A DNA stretch of 64,000 nucleotides, from the NCBI GenBank assembly GCA_026002835.1, contig BPGC01000004.1, forward strand, positions 62,001 to 126,000. Direction: 5' to 3'. This document shows positions 8,478 to 17,976 of the stretch, one piece after another. The notes below the pieces were generated by a model that saw nothing but the letters and a program-made list of their open reading frames with translations, did no database searches and was not told the origin of the DNA. The DNA comes from Candidatus Nitrosocaldaceae archaeon. Lineage in GTDB: Archaea > Thermoproteota > Nitrososphaeria > Nitrososphaerales > Nitrosocaldaceae. The translations under genes and the position numbers were made by a program. Numbering within the stretch: the first letter of the stretch is position 1; the number at the start of each line of letters is the position of its first letter.

Positions 8478-10951
8478 ATACAATATTTGGATTAGAGAAT
8501 ATAGAGAAGAGGAAAGAACGATATAAATTAGTAAGAGGAGATATAGTAGATGATGTTGATGTATGTGTTATAGGTTCTGGTGCTGCTGGTGCTATTATTG
8601 CATCTAAATTGGCAAGAAAAGGATTAACAGTAGCATTACTAGAGAAAGGAGGTTATTACGATTCAGAAGATATGAATCAGAGAGAGGCTGATATGATCCC
8701 ATTGTTATGGAAGAATAATGGTGCTATCTTCACAGATGATCTTAGGATAGTTATAGTTCAAGGCGAATGTTTAGGAGGAACTACGGTAATAAATGATGCC
8801 GTATGTTTCAAGACACCAAAGATAGTTAGGGATGAGTGGAGGAGGTTAGGAGTTAATATTAGTGATGAAAAATGGGAGAAAGCATTGGATGAGGTATGGC
8901 AAGGGATTAATGTTAGTAAAGTGAAAGAAGAAGAACTTAATACCAATAACCTTATGTTAAAGAAGGCATGTGAAGTTAAAGGTTACAAAGGAGAACCAAA
9001 CTATAGGAATTGTAAAGAGTGTATGAGATGTGGTTTCTGTCATCTAGGATGTCATTATGAAACAAAACAAGATATGCTAGTTACATATATCACAAGTGCT
9101 TTACATGATCCTAATGCAGATATAAGGATATATTGCAACTGTTCTGCTGAGAAGATTACATATGAGAATGGAATTGTTGATGGAGTAGAAGGTAAGTTTG
9201 TAGACAAGATGGGGAATGAGAAATATAGTATTAGGATTAATGCCAAAGTTGTAGTTATATCTGCTGGAGCGATAGCCTCATCTATTTTATTACTAAAGAA
9301 TGGTATTGCTAAAGATAAAGCTGGTAAAGGTTTGAGTCTACATCCAGCAGGACATATAATTGGAAGATTCAAGGAAGAGATCAATGCTTATGATGGCATA
9401 CCAATGGCATATACATGTCATGAGTTCGGTATTACAAATGGCATCAATGGAGGATATCTAATAGAGAGCATATTTTTGCCTATATTCCAATTTGCTATGG
9501 GTTTGCCTTCATTCTTGTTAGAACATGCTAAGATGATGAAAGATTTCAAACATTACGCTATGGCTGGAGTATTGGTTAAAGATGGAGCAAATGGTAAGAT
9601 AATATTGACTGAAGAAGGCAATGCTAGAATAAGTTATAAGATGTCTGAACGGGATCTAAAGACAGCTGCAGAAGGGTTAGGAAGATTAGCAGAGATGTGG
9701 TTTGATATTGGAGCAGAAGAGGTTATAACTGAGCATATATCTATGCCTAGACTTTCTAGCAAAGATGAGATACCTAAATTTATACAGACTATATTAAATG
9801 AGCCGAATGGAATAAATTTTGCAAGTGCACATCCTCAAGGAGGTAATAGGATGGGCGATGATCCTAGCATAGCAGTAGTTGATTCTAATTGCAAGGTTCA
9901 TGGTTTTGAGAATTTATTTGTATCAGATGCTAGTGTATTTCCAACATCAGTAGGAGTAAATCCTCAGATTACAGTCATGGCTATAGCAGCCATGACTGCT
10001 GATCATATAGCAGATAATTGGAATAATTTTGCTAATATAAATACTAAGAAGAGGTTAGGAAGAGCATGCTCAATAGAACAGCCTATGTATTGTTCAAGCG
10101 ATGGATTAGAAGTCATGTTTAATAACTCAAAGAATAATTATCCAATAGATACTATAATAAATAGTGGTAAATGGCAGTTTGATGTTGATAATTTGATTAT
10201 ATATAATGATAAATATTGGAAAGGGTTCTTTCCAGATGATCAAGATTATACTATAATAAGATATTTTGGAGGGTTCTGGAAGAAATTCTTTGTTGATGAT
10301 GGTATCAAAGGTATAACACATCCTTATGAAGCTAATATAGATGCGCCTAACATACCAGAACTTAAAGATTTCGGGAATGGTGAGGTTATCTATCTTAAAT
10401 ATACATCACCAGAGTATTCTATCTTTTATGATCTTCTTAAAATAGTTAGTAAGGATGTAATATTAGGAAGAGCATTTATAGGAGTTCCTCCTCATGGAAT
10501 ACCAATCCTCACATTTAGTATGAGTAGAAGATATAGAGTAGAATTCATGGATGAGACTGATCATGAAACCATTTATCAGCAATATGCTAGAACTCCAGAG
10601 CCTAGGGAGATAATTGGAAGATGGAATGGCAGAATGGTCTCTGATAGCATTTTAACACCTAGAAGTCATGTATTCACATTTAGAGAAGGAGAGGAGATAA
10701 AGATGGAATATCTATTTGCAAATATATTGAGAGGAGAATCTAGAGTTAATCTTACTAAAGAACAGTTAGAGTTATACGATTTTACTAACTGGCATGATGA
10801 AGTAAGGATAGTGAATGATAATTTTATGATAGGAAAATACTGTTCTCCATGGACTAGCATACCATTGAATTTCGGTCCATCATTCCTAGGAGTTGAAGAG
10901 CAAGATAATAAACATAGATTTGTATTACGCTATATATTGGAAAAGATATAG
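8459..10951 (+). CDS. GMC-type FAD-dependent oxidoreductase with extra C-terminal domain
   Basis: 830 residues. The first ~540 form a glucose-methanol-choline oxidoreductase: dinucleotide-binding VCVIGSGAAGAIIASKLA, LLEKGG, the FAD contact GECLGGTTVINDAV, and the C-terminal motif HPQGGNRMGDD... ENLFVSDASVFPTSVGVNPQ. A Cys-rich insert (CKECMRCGFCHLGC, ~residues 180-195) could bind a metal or Fe-S cluster. Residues ~550-830 are an additional domain I do not recognise, of the kind seen in cholesterol-oxidase-like proteins. The start is ATG 8459, with an alternative ATG at 8474. The substrate is unknown. Confidence 0.8.
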   Translation: MECERMNTIFGLENIEKRKERYKLVRGDIVDDVDVCVIGSGAAGAIIASKLARKGLTVALLEKGGYYDSEDMNQREADMIPLLWKNNGAIFTDDLRIVIVQGECLGGTTVINDAVCFKTPKIVRDEWRRLGVNISDEKWEKALDEVWQGINVSKVKEEELNTNNLMLKKACEVKGYKGEPNYRNCKECMRCGFCHLGCHYETKQDMLVTYITSALHDPNADIRIYCNCSAEKITYENGIVDGVEGKFVDKMGNEKYSIRINAKVVVISAGAIASSILLLKNGIAKDKAGKGLSLHPAGHIIGRFKEEINAYDGIPMAYTCHEFGITNGINGGYLIESIFLPIFQFAMGLPSFLLEHAKMMKDFKHYAMAGVLVKDGANGKIILTEEGNARISYKMSERDLKTAAEGLGRLAEMWFDIGAEEVITEHISMPRLSSKDEIPKFIQTILNEPNGINFASAHPQGGNRMGDDPSIAVVDSNCKVHGFENLFVSDASVFPTSVGVNPQITVMAIAAMTADHIADNWNNFANINTKKRLGRACSIEQPMYCSSDGLEVMFNNSKNNYPIDTIINSGKWQFDVDNLIIYNDKYWKGFFPDDQDYTIIRYFGGFWKKFFVDDGIKGITHPYEANIDAPNIPELKDFGNGEVIYLKYTSPEYSIFYDLLKIVSKDVILGRAFIGVPPHGIPILTFSMSRRYRVEFMDETDHETIYQQYARTPEPREIIGRWNGRMVSDSILTPRSHVFTFREGEEIKMEYLFANILRGESRVNLTKEQLELYDFTNWHDEVRIVNDNFMIGKYCSPWTSIPLNFGPSFLGVEEQDNKHRFVLRYILEKI

Positions 10952-10983
10952 CATATATTAATGGGTTTTATCTTATACTATCC

Positions 10984-11427
10984 ATGGCAAAGGTATTATA
11001 TTGGCATCTAAAGCCAGATGATGTAGCTGATAAAGAGTATCCAGTAGATAAACTGATCCATTGGGAGATAAGATCATATTTTGATGAGCAATCGTATGCT
11101 AGCATATACTGGTTCAAGAATGGAGTACCTTTTGATAAAGAGCCTATAAATGGATTAGCTATGTATGGTTATGAACTAGATGAGAAGATAATAGATGATA
11201 TAAAAGAGTTCATCAATAAAGAGTTTGGAGGGAATGTATTAAGGAGAAGCCATAGAATATTCTTCGATGGATCTAAGGTAATAAAGGATAATAGATCTAT
11301 AGCAGAATTAGCAAAGAGATTGGATGATAGGTTTAGATGCATTAGCGAGATATGGTTAGAGTTTGAGGATATTGAGGAAGAGTTTGCTAAGAAGTTATTC
11401 AAAAAACCCTTAATAATTGAAAAATAA
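10984..11427 (+). CDS. Conserved-looking hypothetical protein
   Basis: 147 residues, acidic and soluble, with a Trp-rich first half (VLYWHLKPDD, IHWEIRSYFDEQ, IYWFKNG) and a helical second half. No family is recognised. It follows the GMC oxidoreductase by 32 bp on the same strand and may belong to the same transcript. It is convergent with the next gene, leaving only 4 bases between stops. Confidence 0.55.
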   Translation: MAKVLYWHLKPDDVADKEYPVDKLIHWEIRSYFDEQSYASIYWFKNGVPFDKEPINGLAMYGYELDEKIIDDIKEFINKEFGGNVLRRSHRIFFDGSKVIKDNRSIAELAKRLDDRFRCISEIWLEFEDIEEEFAKKLFKKPLIIEK

Positions 11428-11431
11428 AAAA

Positions 11432-11779
11432 TTATTTGAAGCTAGGCATGCTCTTGACTATATCTATCAACTCTTTTGCTATATCATCTAATGAATCTAC
11501 ATTAGCTAAAGGCTTTACATCCCTCTCCATGAATGGTGTTGATGGAAGCATGAAGAGTATCTTTTGCAACTCTTCATGAGACTCTACATCCCATATAGTA
11601 ACTATACCTGGATGATCTGCAAATGAGTATATCTCTTTTATCTTTCCATTCTCTTTAAAATCTTTATACATCGATAATGTTTGTCTGAACATCTTCAATT
11701 GCGCTATAGATACTTCACTAGGGACAAATTCTAACTTTGCTCTATCTATCACTAGGAACAGCATATCAGTATTAAACAA
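11432..11779 (-). CDS. Dimeric alpha/beta-barrel (muconolactone-isomerase-like) protein
   Basis: 115 residues with the pattern of the ferredoxin-like dimeric alpha/beta barrel superfamily: an N-terminal beta strand (MLFLVIDRAKLEF), a central helix, a strand-turn IKEIYSFADHPGIVTIWDVES, the HEELQKILFMLPSTPFMERDVKPL segment and a C-terminal helix. In muconolactone isomerase-like families this LP..P signature is conserved. Role unknown; stress or aromatic-compound functions would be guesses. Confidence 0.6.
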   Translation of the reverse strand: MFNTDMLFLVIDRAKLEFVPSEVSIAQLKMFRQTLSMYKDFKENGKIKEIYSFADHPGIVTIWDVESHEELQKILFMLPSTPFMERDVKPLANVDSLDDIAKELIDIVKSMPSFK

Positions 11780-12058
11780 TGGTTGAATTTAACTTTGTTG
11801 TATAACTGTTATTTTATACATTATATAATTTATTACAACCTTTATATGTTAAAATATGTTATTACATAAACTAATATATAATAATCATAAAAATTTGATA
11901 ATAGATCTATTGAAGTTACAATACTAGCTATAGAATTTGAGTTCGATAAAAACAAAAAGTGATATAGTTCTAACATAATGATAGTATATGATATATTAAT
12001 AAAATAACTCCAATTTTTTAAAGTAGAATGATATATGAGAATGGTCAAATATATATGA
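11780..12058. other. AT-rich intergenic region
   Basis: 279 bp at the divergent junction upstream of both the muconolactone-isomerase-like gene and tatC. It is very AT-rich with several TATA-like runs (e.g. around 12047-12056, just before tatC). I saw no convincing ORF, tRNA or stable hairpin. Confidence 0.5.
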
Positions 12059-12841
12059 ATGGAAGAGGAAGAGAAACATCTTTACGAGCATCTAGAAGAG
12101 TTAAGAGATAGATTAATAAGAATTCTTATAGCTATAGGAGTAATATCAGTAATAACTCTAACATTAACCATAAAAGAGTTCGATCTAGGTTTCATAATAT
12201 ATCTTCCATATCCAGAATTGGGTAATAATATAGCAATGCAAGTTATCAAAGTATTAACTGATACTCTAGTTCCAGAGAATGTTGAATTGATACAAACAGC
12301 GCCAGGACAAGCATTCTTTGCACAATTGTATGTATCCTTATTATTGGGTGTAATAGTAGGAATGCCTATAATAGTTAGAGAGATAATAGCCTTCTTTGCT
12401 CCAGCATTATATGAGCATGAGAGAAAGATATTAAAGAATATAACATTGCCATCTATAGCATTATTCATAGTAGGAGCAATATTTTCATATACATTAATAA
12501 TTCCATTCTTATTAGAATTTCTCTATAGATATGGAGAGGCATTAGGTATCTTAACCTTCTTAAATATAACAGACTTTGTCACTTTTATCTTATATTTCAT
12601 AATAGCATTTGGTATATCCTTCCAATTGCCAATAATAATGTATACAGTAACAAAGGCTGAGATGGTTGAACCTAAATTCTGGAGAGATAATCTTAGATAT
12701 GCTATAATAATCCTAGTAATATTTGGTGCTGTAATAACACCAGATGGAAGCGGAGTTACGATGTGGTTTATATCTCTTCCAATGCTCGCATTATATGTTG
12801 CTGGAATGTTATTTATAGAAGTAAAGATGAAGAAAGTTTAA
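12059..12841 (+). CDS. tatC: Sec-independent protein translocase TatC
   Basis: A 260-residue polytopic membrane protein, the receptor core of the twin-arginine translocase that exports folded, often cofactor-containing proteins. The N-terminus LYEHLEELRDRLIRILIAI is the TatC signature. Six hydrophobic segments follow, including a P-containing motif near FFAPALYEHERK and the FGISFQLPIIM region. It is followed 26 bp later by tatA, forming a minimal Tat system. The NirK-like enzyme near the end of the window lacks an obvious twin-arginine signal. Confidence 0.94.
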   Translation: MEEEEKHLYEHLEELRDRLIRILIAIGVISVITLTLTIKEFDLGFIIYLPYPELGNNIAMQVIKVLTDTLVPENVELIQTAPGQAFFAQLYVSLLLGVIVGMPIIVREIIAFFAPALYEHERKILKNITLPSIALFIVGAIFSYTLIIPFLLEFLYRYGEALGILTFLNITDFVTFILYFIIAFGISFQLPIIMYTVTKAEMVEPKFWRDNLRYAIIILVIFGAVITPDGSGVTMWFISLPMLALYVAGMLFIEVKMKKV

Positions 12842-12867
12842 ATTAGTTTAAAAGCAATTATTCCTTA

Positions 12868-13167
12868 ATGGATAGCATATATCTATTTGTTGCTGGAATG
12901 GAATGGGTTTGGATACTAGTTATCCTAGGTATTATCCTCTTCGGAGCAAAAAAGATTCCAGAGTTAGCTAGATCTATGGGTAAAGCAACTGCTGAATATG
13001 AGAGGGCTAGGATAGAAGCAGAGAGAGAGTTACGAGATTATAAAGGTTCTAGACCAGATAGAGAAAAGTTGGAAGAGATAGCAAAATCTCTAGGAATAGA
13101 CTATATAGATAAGAGTGATGACGAATTAAGAGAAGCTATAGAGAAGGTTATAAATAAAAAGAAATAA
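12868..13167 (+). CDS. tatA: Sec-independent protein translocase TatA/TatE
   Basis: 99 residues: one N-terminal membrane helix (WVWILVILGIILFGAKKIPELARSMGKA) with the FG hinge typical of TatA, then an amphipathic helix and a charged cytoplasmic tail. TatA oligomers form the protein-conducting element recruited by TatC. It is encoded directly after tatC in what is probably one operon. Confidence 0.92.
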   Translation: MDSIYLFVAGMEWVWILVILGIILFGAKKIPELARSMGKATAEYERARIEAERELRDYKGSRPDREKLEEIAKSLGIDYIDKSDDELREAIEKVINKKK

Positions 13168-13195
13168 TAGATAATTGTTTATATTTTAGATCATT

Positions 13196-14155
13196 ATGTA
13201 TGCAGTAGAGACTAGAGATCTCGTTAGAATATTTAGGTCTAAGAGAGAGCAGCAGATGATCAAAGCATTGGATAATGTCAACCTTACAATAAAAGAAGGA
13301 GAGATATTTGGATTGTTAGGAGCAAATGGTGCTGGTAAAACAACATTAGTTAAGATATTATCTACACTATTATTGCCTACTGATGGTAAAGCATATGTTC
13401 ATGGTTACGATGTAGTAGAAGAGGCTGATAAGGTTAGAAGGGTTATAAACCTAGTAAGTGGAGGAGAGACACCAGGTTATGGGATATTAACTGTTAGAGA
13501 GAATCTATGGTTCTTCTCACAGATATATGGAATACATAATGCAAAGGATAAGATAGATATATTGCTAAGAGATATGGAATTGGAAGAGTATGCAGATATT
13601 AGGATGCATAAATTATCTACTGGTTATAAGCAAAGGTTAAACCTTGCTCGAGGTTTCATAAACGAGCCTCAGATATTATTCCTAGATGAACCAACTTTAG
13701 GTTTAGATGTATTGAATGCTAAACATATAAGGAATTATGTAAGAGATTGGGTAAAGAATAGCAATAAGAGTGTATTATTAACTACTCATTATATGGCTGA
13801 GGCTGATGAGATATGTGATAGAGTAGCAATAATATTCAAAGGTAAGATTATCGCTTGTGATACCCCTAAAAGGCTTAAAGAGTCTATAGCAGACAAGACA
13901 TCAGCAGTTATTGAGATAAAGAATAATGGCATAAAGATCGATAGAATAGATGGAATGGAAGGATTAGCATTAGAGAATCATGATGGTATTACTAGAGTTA
14001 AAGTATTATTAGATGAGCAATCTAGTATATCTAGATTGGTATCATATCTTACTAATAATGGTTATAACATATCATCTATAAAGATGAACGAACCAACTCT
14101 TGAAGATGTATATATAAAATATGTTGGTATGAGTTTAGATGATAAACAATCTTAG
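13196..14155 (+). CDS. ABC-2 type transporter, ATP-binding protein
   Basis: A 319-residue nucleotide-binding subunit of a DrrA-like exporter. Motifs: Walker A GANGAGKTT, signature LSTGYKQRL (a variant of LSGGQ), Walker B ILFLDEPTLGLD, H-loop TTHYM. The C-terminal ~80 residues form the extra domain usual in drug/polysaccharide-export ATPases. The gene overlaps the first permease gene by 17 bases, and the three genes form an operon. The substrate cannot be told from the sequence. Confidence 0.9.
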   Translation: MYAVETRDLVRIFRSKREQQMIKALDNVNLTIKEGEIFGLLGANGAGKTTLVKILSTLLLPTDGKAYVHGYDVVEEADKVRRVINLVSGGETPGYGILTVRENLWFFSQIYGIHNAKDKIDILLRDMELEEYADIRMHKLSTGYKQRLNLARGFINEPQILFLDEPTLGLDVLNAKHIRNYVRDWVKNSNKSVLLTTHYMAEADEICDRVAIIFKGKIIACDTPKRLKESIADKTSAVIEIKNNGIKIDRIDGMEGLALENHDGITRVKVLLDEQSSISRLVSYLTNNGYNISSIKMNEPTLEDVYIKYVGMSLDDKQS

Positions 14156-14945
14156 AGTAGTTTATGCTAGAGCGTATGTCCGCTTCAAAGGTTTGGTTAG
14201 AGAACCTCATTGGAGTATAGCTGAGGTTATTATTCCTTTGCTATCAATATCTGCTTATATCTATATGTATCAAGTTATCGATGCTCCAAACTATTTTCTA
14301 GGGTTTGTAGTTGTTGGTGGAGCAATGCTTGCTTTCTGGAGCAATGTATTATGGGGTATGTCTAGCCAATTTTATTGGGAGAAGGAGACAGGAAACCTTA
14401 CGCAGTATATGATTGCACCAATCTCAAGGATGGCTATTCTAGTAGGAATGGCTGTTGGAGGTATGCTTAATACTAGCATAAGAGCTGGTTCTATACTATT
14501 CATTGGAACGTTATTATTTCCAATTCAATTATCATTACTTGATCCATTTGCATTAGCAATAATATTCATTCTAGGCTTGCTAGCATTGTATGGGATGGGA
14601 ATGTTATTTGCTTCTTTATTCTTATTATATGGAAGGGAGGCTAGCCATATAGCCGATCTTTTGCAAGAGCCAATATTCTTGTTATCTGGGTTATATTATC
14701 CAATATTTAATAATAGATTTATACCAAATATTATGAAGATAGCTGCTACTATAATACCATTAACATTAGCAATTGATGGCATGAGGATATTGTTGATATT
14801 GAATGGCAGTTTAGAAGATGTTATAATGCATATAATAGGATTGAGCATATTAGCAATTGTATTAATACCGTTAGCATATTTCGCATTAAAAAAGATGGAA
14901 GAGATTAGTAAGAGAGAAGGGAGACTGACTTTAAGATGGCAATGA
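14139..14945 (+). CDS. ABC-2 type transporter permease (first)
   Basis: 268 residues with about six membrane segments and the ABC-2 permease layout. The most recognisable region is the C-terminal third (LLQEPIFLLSGLYYPI... IAATIIPLTLAIDGMR), matching the conserved ABC-2 signature around the LSGxxxP turn. It overlaps both the ATPase gene and the second permease gene, consistent with a heterodimeric exporter. Confidence 0.85.
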   Translation: MINNLRVVYARAYVRFKGLVREPHWSIAEVIIPLLSISAYIYMYQVIDAPNYFLGFVVVGGAMLAFWSNVLWGMSSQFYWEKETGNLTQYMIAPISRMAILVGMAVGGMLNTSIRAGSILFIGTLLFPIQLSLLDPFALAIIFILGLLALYGMGMLFASLFLLYGREASHIADLLQEPIFLLSGLYYPIFNNRFIPNIMKIAATIIPLTLAIDGMRILLILNGSLEDVIMHIIGLSILAIVLIPLAYFALKKMEEISKREGRLTLRWQ

Positions 14946-15766
14946 AGATAATAAAGCAAGGCATATGGATAGGATGGAAAGTAGAATCTAATTGGGCAGA
15001 TCCATTTGTCTTCTTATCATATATAATCATCAAACCGATAGCACATGTTATAATAATAGGATTGATATTCTTAATAGGCTCAGATGCTGCTGGTTTTATA
15101 AATGATGAATTATTCTTCTACACATTCACTGGAGCCATATTCTTCATATATCCTATAACCATATTGATAACTTTAGGTTATCTAATACATGAGGATAGAG
15201 CAAAGTATGAGGTTTTGAAGAATATCTATATCGTTCCTAGAGCTATTAAGGGATATATAATTGGAAGAGCATTAGCATCTGCTATAAATGCTAGTATATC
15301 GGTAATAATATCTATAATCATAGCCAATCTAATATTTACTAATTTTGGTTTAGGGTTATCTATAGATCCTTTCAATATAAATTATCCATTATTAGTATTT
15401 ACATTAATTGTAGGAGTTGTAGCATTCTCTTTCATGGGTATGATTTTAACTGCAATAAATCTATTGACATACAAATTACAATATTCGTTGAGCGAATATA
15501 CTACTGGCATATTATTTCTATTCTCTGGAGTTGTATTTCCTACTAATGTGTTACCAGAACCATTTGCTAGTATATCATATGCATTTCCTAGCACTCATTT
15601 CTTGGAATTGATCAGATTATCACTGAAAGGAATGTTTGATATAAACATATTTGCATATATGATAATCACAACTATAATTACTATAATATTTGCATATACA
15701 TTATTCAACTATGCAGATAAGAGGGCTAGAAGAAAAGGCATGATAGATAGAAAAGCAGAGTATTAG
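14936..15766 (+). CDS. ABC-2 type transporter permease (second)
   Basis: 276 residues with six hydrophobic segments. The conserved ABC-2 element is FLFSGVVFPTNVLPEPFASISYAFPSTHFLELIR, split here by its membrane turn. The N-terminal region is amphipathic and cytosolic. It starts inside the end of the first permease gene and probably pairs with it in a two-permease, one-ATPase exporter. Its stop overlaps the convergent tmcA gene by 4 bases. Confidence 0.85.
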   Translation: MAMKIIKQGIWIGWKVESNWADPFVFLSYIIIKPIAHVIIIGLIFLIGSDAAGFINDELFFYTFTGAIFFIYPITILITLGYLIHEDRAKYEVLKNIYIVPRAIKGYIIGRALASAINASISVIISIIIANLIFTNFGLGLSIDPFNINYPLLVFTLIVGVVAFSFMGMILTAINLLTYKLQYSLSEYTTGILFLFSGVVFPTNVLPEPFASISYAFPSTHFLELIRLSLKGMFDINIFAYMIITTIITIIFAYTLFNYADKRARRKGMIDRKAEY

Positions 15767-17934
15767 TAATATTCATACAGTTTAGTAATTATGCTCTTCA
15801 TCATATCTATATTATCTGCTAATCTTTTCTTCATCAATCTTGTTATGTTAATCCAATCTCTACCTTGTAAAACTTTAGCTATTAACAATTTTTCCTCTTC
15901 TTCACTCAATTCCAACCTCTTACTATTCATGAAATGAGCTTTAACTAAAACTCTAATAGAGTCTGTAGCACCTTCATATATAACTAAATCATTAAGATAT
16001 GCCTCTAACCTTAATCTCTGGGTTCCTTTAAATTCTGGTTTGAAGGTTACATTACCATATCTATCATTAAGAAGCAAGTATGCTGTTTGTAGATCTAAGT
16101 TAAAGTATGAATCATGTAGCGAATCTATGAACCTTAGTCTGAACTCTCTTATTAAATCATCTAATATCTTATTTACATGCTTCTTCATAGGCTTTATAAC
16201 TATAACACTATACTCTCCAGATACAGGATTTCTTCTAGGACCTATGCTTATTACATGATACCCATTCTTTAACCAGAACCTTAACAAATCTGGGCTAGCA
16301 CCAAATCCAGATCCTAACCAATCTATCTTCTTCTCAAACTCTTTACTTAACTCTTCTAATGCTTGCGAGCCTATACCTCTATTCCATAATGATGGATGAG
16401 TTGCTATTCTTACTATCCTAATACCTTTTAGTTTACAAAATGCTTTAAGATTGTAATAATATCTTGCTATAACTGATGGAATCATATTACCTTTGATATC
16501 TTTGATTGTATCAAAACTAACATCGATATTCCCTTCGTAGCATAGATGTAACGCATTAACTACTTTATTATCAGTTAGCATAGCTCTTATGAAATGATGT
16601 GGAGCATCTGCTAGTAATGCTATATCATCTGGTTTATTTCTATAATGAGTCAATACATACAAACCTATTATCTCTCTTAGCATAGGTTCATTATTGTAAA
16701 ATAACTCATCTCTATCTATCTCTTCATATCTATAATCTTTGATATCATCTATCTTTGCTGGTTCTGCATCCAATAACAATATATCATAAAGCCATTTCTC
16801 TATAGGATCGTTTATAGCATACCTTATAGGTTCTTCCATACTAACCTCAAACACATCTGTAAACCTTTTCAATCTATTCATAAACCTTATAGAGAAGCCT
16901 CTCCCAGCACCTTCATAACCATGAATTGTTGAAGAATATATCGCTTTATGGTATCTCTTCATCAAACCTATAAGTAATGGTATTGAAATACCAGCAGCCT
17001 CGTCTATAATTATGATATCTGCTTTCTCTTCTAATGCACCAAGTGGTTTCTTGTATAGAACTTTTTTATCATAATACTTTAATTCTACAACTAGATTATC
17101 AACCATTCTTTTGCTATATTTTATACCCTTACTATCTAAGGCTTTCATGATAAACTCGAATATAGTTTGTATATTCTCTGCTTCTGGTGCTGTTATCAAT
17201 ATCTTACTAATATCATAATTTAATAACATTCCAGCTATTGCTAATCCTAATACTGCCGATTTGCCTCTGCCTCTATTAGCCTTTAAGACTATTGCTCCTT
17301 TATCATATTCCAAGAATTCTTCAATTGTTCTTAATACATTTACTTGATCGTTAGTAATGCATAGATTATAAAATAACTTTCCTTCTATGCTTATTAATTT
17401 ACGCCTTTCCATACTCTTTGGTATAGAACCTTTTATGATCTCTTCATCATCTATGTATATTATTCCTTCTTTGCCTATTGTATGATCTATTAGCCTATGC
17501 TCAAACCTTAGTTTAATATCTTCTTTAGTAGCAAACTCTTTATGAAAATCAGTAAACCATGAATCGATCTCTTCCTTTCTAGGAGCGATTAGTATTATTA
17601 TCCCTCCTCCTCTAACAAGTTCTATTAATATACCTAATTTGTTAGGAGATATATAATTAGTTAGATCTGCAATTAAAACATCACATGTACTTCCTAGAAG
17701 TTTATTTGCATCATCAAAAAGATACTCTTCTCTACTAACATTAGATAATTCCTCTAATAACAATCTAGTAGTAGCATCTTCTCTATCCCTATAAACAACT
17801 ACTATCCTATTATTAGCATAAAGATCTACTAACCTACTAACTTTACCTTTTCCAAGGGTTCTATTTGTTATATAGAATAATATTCTATAAGATGACTCTT
17901 TATCTATCATTCTTAACAACTCATCCATAGCCAT
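15763..17934 (-). CDS. tmcA: tRNA(Met)/RNA cytidine acetyltransferase TmcA
   Basis: A 723-residue RNA helicase-acetyltransferase fusion that makes N4-acetylcytidine using acetyl-CoA and ATP. Domains: an N-terminal DUF1726-like region (1-150), a RecA-like ATPase with P-loop NRGRGKSAVLG (~230) and IIIIDEAAGI, and a GNAT acetyltransferase core (~RIATHPSLWNRGIGSQAL... WLGSGFGAS). The C-terminal tRNA-binding part is helical. Length and domain order match archaeal TmcA/NAT10 homologues. In hyperthermophiles this modification is abundant in rRNA as well. Confidence 0.93.
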   Translation of the reverse strand: MAMDELLRMIDKESSYRILFYITNRTLGKGKVSRLVDLYANNRIVVVYRDREDATTRLLLEELSNVSREEYLFDDANKLLGSTCDVLIADLTNYISPNKLGILIELVRGGGIIILIAPRKEEIDSWFTDFHKEFATKEDIKLRFEHRLIDHTIGKEGIIYIDDEEIIKGSIPKSMERRKLISIEGKLFYNLCITNDQVNVLRTIEEFLEYDKGAIVLKANRGRGKSAVLGLAIAGMLLNYDISKILITAPEAENIQTIFEFIMKALDSKGIKYSKRMVDNLVVELKYYDKKVLYKKPLGALEEKADIIIIDEAAGISIPLLIGLMKRYHKAIYSSTIHGYEGAGRGFSIRFMNRLKRFTDVFEVSMEEPIRYAINDPIEKWLYDILLLDAEPAKIDDIKDYRYEEIDRDELFYNNEPMLREIIGLYVLTHYRNKPDDIALLADAPHHFIRAMLTDNKVVNALHLCYEGNIDVSFDTIKDIKGNMIPSVIARYYYNLKAFCKLKGIRIVRIATHPSLWNRGIGSQALEELSKEFEKKIDWLGSGFGASPDLLRFWLKNGYHVISIGPRRNPVSGEYSVIVIKPMKKHVNKILDDLIREFRLRFIDSLHDSYFNLDLQTAYLLLNDRYGNVTFKPEFKGTQRLRLEAYLNDLVIYEGATDSIRVLVKAHFMNSKRLELSEEEEKLLIAKVLQGRDWINITRLMKKRLADNIDMMKSIITKLYEYY

Positions 17935-17976
17935 ATTTTAGGATAGTTTTAATATAGATGTTAGGAAGGTAGAGTT

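Noticed and set aside
12082..12468. Long antisense reading frames within tatC, EF-2, thiC, purP and other genes
   Set aside because: They lie fully inside strongly supported genes, have low-complexity Ser/Ile/Leu-rich translations and no start signals of their own.
16040..16258. Plus-strand 72-residue frame inside tmcA
   Set aside because: It is a shadow of the tmcA C-terminal coding region without independent support.
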